DNA from: Marinobacter vulgaris
GTDB taxonomy: Bacteria > Pseudomonadota > Gammaproteobacteria > Pseudomonadales > Oleiphilaceae
Reading direction: 5' to 3'
Assembly (NCBI RefSeq): GCF_003344045.1
Contig: NZ_QFWX01000004.1
Span: forward strand, 1 to 64,000
Length of the DNA stretch: 64,000 bases
A program made the position numbers and the translations under genes. Each line of letters starts with the position of its first letter. Within the stretch, counting starts at the first letter, position 1. This document shows positions 63,021-64,000 of this stretch, in pieces. The notes below the pieces were generated by a model. The model was not told the origin of the DNA. It did no database searches and was given only the letters and a program-made list of their open reading frames with translations.

Positions 63021-63857
63021 ATGATCAAGAAGTGTCTCTTCCCTGTTGCCGGCTACGGCACCCGTTTTCTCCCGGCCACCAAGGCCATGCCCAAGGAAAT
63101 CCTGCCGATTGTGAACAAGCCTCTGGTGCAGTACGGGGTGGAAGAAGCCTCGGAGGCCGGTGTTCACGAATTCGGTTTTGTCACCGGACGCGGCAAGCGT
63201 GCTATTGAAGACCACTTCGACATCAGCTATGAGCTGGAGCACCAGATTGCCGGCTCTGGCAAGGAAGACCTGCTGGACTCCATTCGTGAGCTGATCGATC
63301 ACAACTCCTTTGCCTTCACCCGTCAGAACCAGATGAAGGGCCTGGGCCATGCCATCCTGACCGGGCGCAACCTCGTCGGCGACAGCCCCTTTGCGGTCGT
63401 ACTGGCGGATGACTTCTGTGTGGCGGACAGTGACGGAGAAGGTGTTCTGTCCCAGATGGTCAAACTCTACAACCAGTTCCGGTGTTCCATCGTGGCGATT
63501 GAGGAAGTGCCTGAAGACGAGACTCACAAGTACGGTGTGATTGCCGGCGAGTCCATGAAAGATGGCCTGTATCGCATCACCGACATGGTCGAAAAACCGG
63601 CCCCCAAGGACGCCCCCAGCAACCTGGCGATTATCGGCCGCTACATCCTCACCCCGGATATTTTCGACATTATCGAGCGCACGGCCCCCGGCAAAAATGG
63701 CGAAGTACAGATCACCGACGCGCTGCTGGAACAGGCAAAGAATGGTTGCGTGCTGGCCTATAAATTCAAGGGTCGTCGTTTTGATTGCGGAAGCATTGAC
63801 GGCTTTGTGGAAGCCACCAATTACGTTTACGAGAATATTTACAAGAAAGGCAAATAA
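63021..63857 (+). CDS. galU: UTP-glucose-1-phosphate uridylyltransferase GalU
   Basis: A 278-residue cytoplasmic enzyme that makes UDP-glucose, donor for OpgH and for EPS glycosyltransferases. The nucleotidyltransferase signature lies at the N-terminus: CLFPVAGYGTRFLPATKAMPKE (about 5-26) and VNKPLVQYGVEEA. VLADDFCV (about 132-139) carries the metal-binding Asp, and MVEKPAPKDAPSNLAIIGRYIL and GRRFDCGSIDGFVEA are the conserved late blocks. The ATG at 63021 has AAGGA 7 bases upstream and gives the normal length. The longer open frame from 62898 has no supporting start. Confidence 0.96.
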   Translation: MIKKCLFPVAGYGTRFLPATKAMPKEILPIVNKPLVQYGVEEASEAGVHEFGFVTGRGKRAIEDHFDISYELEHQIAGSGKEDLLDSIRELIDHNSFAFTRQNQMKGLGHAILTGRNLVGDSPFAVVLADDFCVADSDGEGVLSQMVKLYNQFRCSIVAIEEVPEDETHKYGVIAGESMKDGLYRITDMVEKPAPKDAPSNLAIIGRYILTPDIFDIIERTAPGKNGEVQITDALLEQAKNGCVLAYKFKGRRFDCGSIDGFVEATNYVYENIYKKGK

Positions 63858-63862
63858 GTGCG

Positions 63863-64000
63863 TTAACGACCCAGAATGTGCAGAATCATGCGCCGGTTCT
63901 CGTTCGAGGTTTTGCGGAACCGGCGCAGCAGTTCCATTTCCTCCTCCGACAGCCGGACCCGGCTGATTTCCTCCTCAAGTACCCGCAGCGCCGCTGTCAG
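63863..64000 (-). CDS. C-terminal end of an unidentified protein, cut by the window edge
   Basis: On the minus strand a frame enters from the right edge and ends at TAA (63863-63865). It gives 45 residues that are helical and highly charged (LTAALRVLEEEISRVRL, LSEEEMELLRRFRKT, NENRRMILHILGR). It converges on galU, with 5 bases between the stops. The pattern resembles the C-terminal helices of small regulators, but that is not enough to name it. Codon use is protein-like (GC-rich third positions). Confidence 0.65.
   Translation of the reverse strand: MTAALRVLEEEISRVRLSEEEMELLRRFRKTSNENRRMILHILGR

Noticed and set aside
1..64000. tRNA, rRNA, prophage or integrase attachment features
   Set aside because: I looked for conserved tRNA arms, rRNA blocks, phage genes and integrases and found none, but I could not run a covariance search.

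Overview
The window looks like a chromosomal segment of a marine gammaproteobacterium, most likely Marinobacter or a close relative. This is inferred from the gene set: an exosortase A (XrtA)/PEP-CTERM polysaccharide locus, a prpB-prpC-acnD-prpF methylcitrate module, an opgG/opgH/opgD glucan operon and galU. No rRNA or tRNA gene and no CRISPR array was seen, and no 16S sequence is present to confirm the genus.

Region 1 (about 0.1-38.6 kb) is a very large exopolysaccharide (EPS) locus, read mainly on the minus strand from right to left. It opens with the core machinery: priming sugar transferase, Wza-type export lipoprotein, Wzz-type chain-length protein, a CpsD-like ATPase with a degenerate P-loop, an outer-membrane barrel protein, and an XrtA-type deacetylase. 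A long variable part follows: about a dozen glycosyltransferases, a membrane O-acyltransferase, an ABC exporter, an O-antigen ligase-like protein, a second deacetylase, a pyruvyl transferase, two asparagine-synthase-like proteins and two GNAT-type transferases. It ends with the exosortase XrtA-EpsI fusion. The middle is a mosaic. AT-rich blocks (about 9.9-13.3 and 23.2-30.5 kb), an intact IS5-family element (22.0-23.2 kb) and a truncated IS3-family element (24.5-25.7 kb) point to repeated replacement of the sugar-specific genes.

Region 2 (about 38.7-54.7 kb) is the propionate 2-methylcitrate pathway, split in two. A GntR regulator with prpB, prpC, acnD and prpF forms an operon at 48.0-54.6 kb, while prpD lies alone at 38.75-40.2 kb. 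Between prpF and prpD sits an island of about 8 kb. It carries a QueC-like PP-loop protein, a VAO-family flavoprotein oxidase, a LuxI-like PEP-CTERM-associated acyltransferase and three PEP-CTERM proteins, two of them THxN paralogues, plus the relic of a fourth secreted-protein gene. All three PEP-CTERM genes and the relic have a near-consensus sigma-54 (-24/-12) promoter. Palindromes of the form ATTGT-N2-ACAAT occur in front of both gntR and prpD, so the split pathway probably remains one regulon.

Region 3 (about 54.7-62.7 kb) is an osmoregulated periplasmic glucan operon: opgG, an 88-residue unknown protein, opgH, opgD and an AI-2E-family membrane protein. Next to opgG lies a TpsB-type outer-membrane barrel gene that seems to lack POTRA domains. 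Region 4 is galU, which supplies UDP-glucose and so links functionally to the EPS and glucan genes, followed by the 3' end of an unidentified gene at the right edge.
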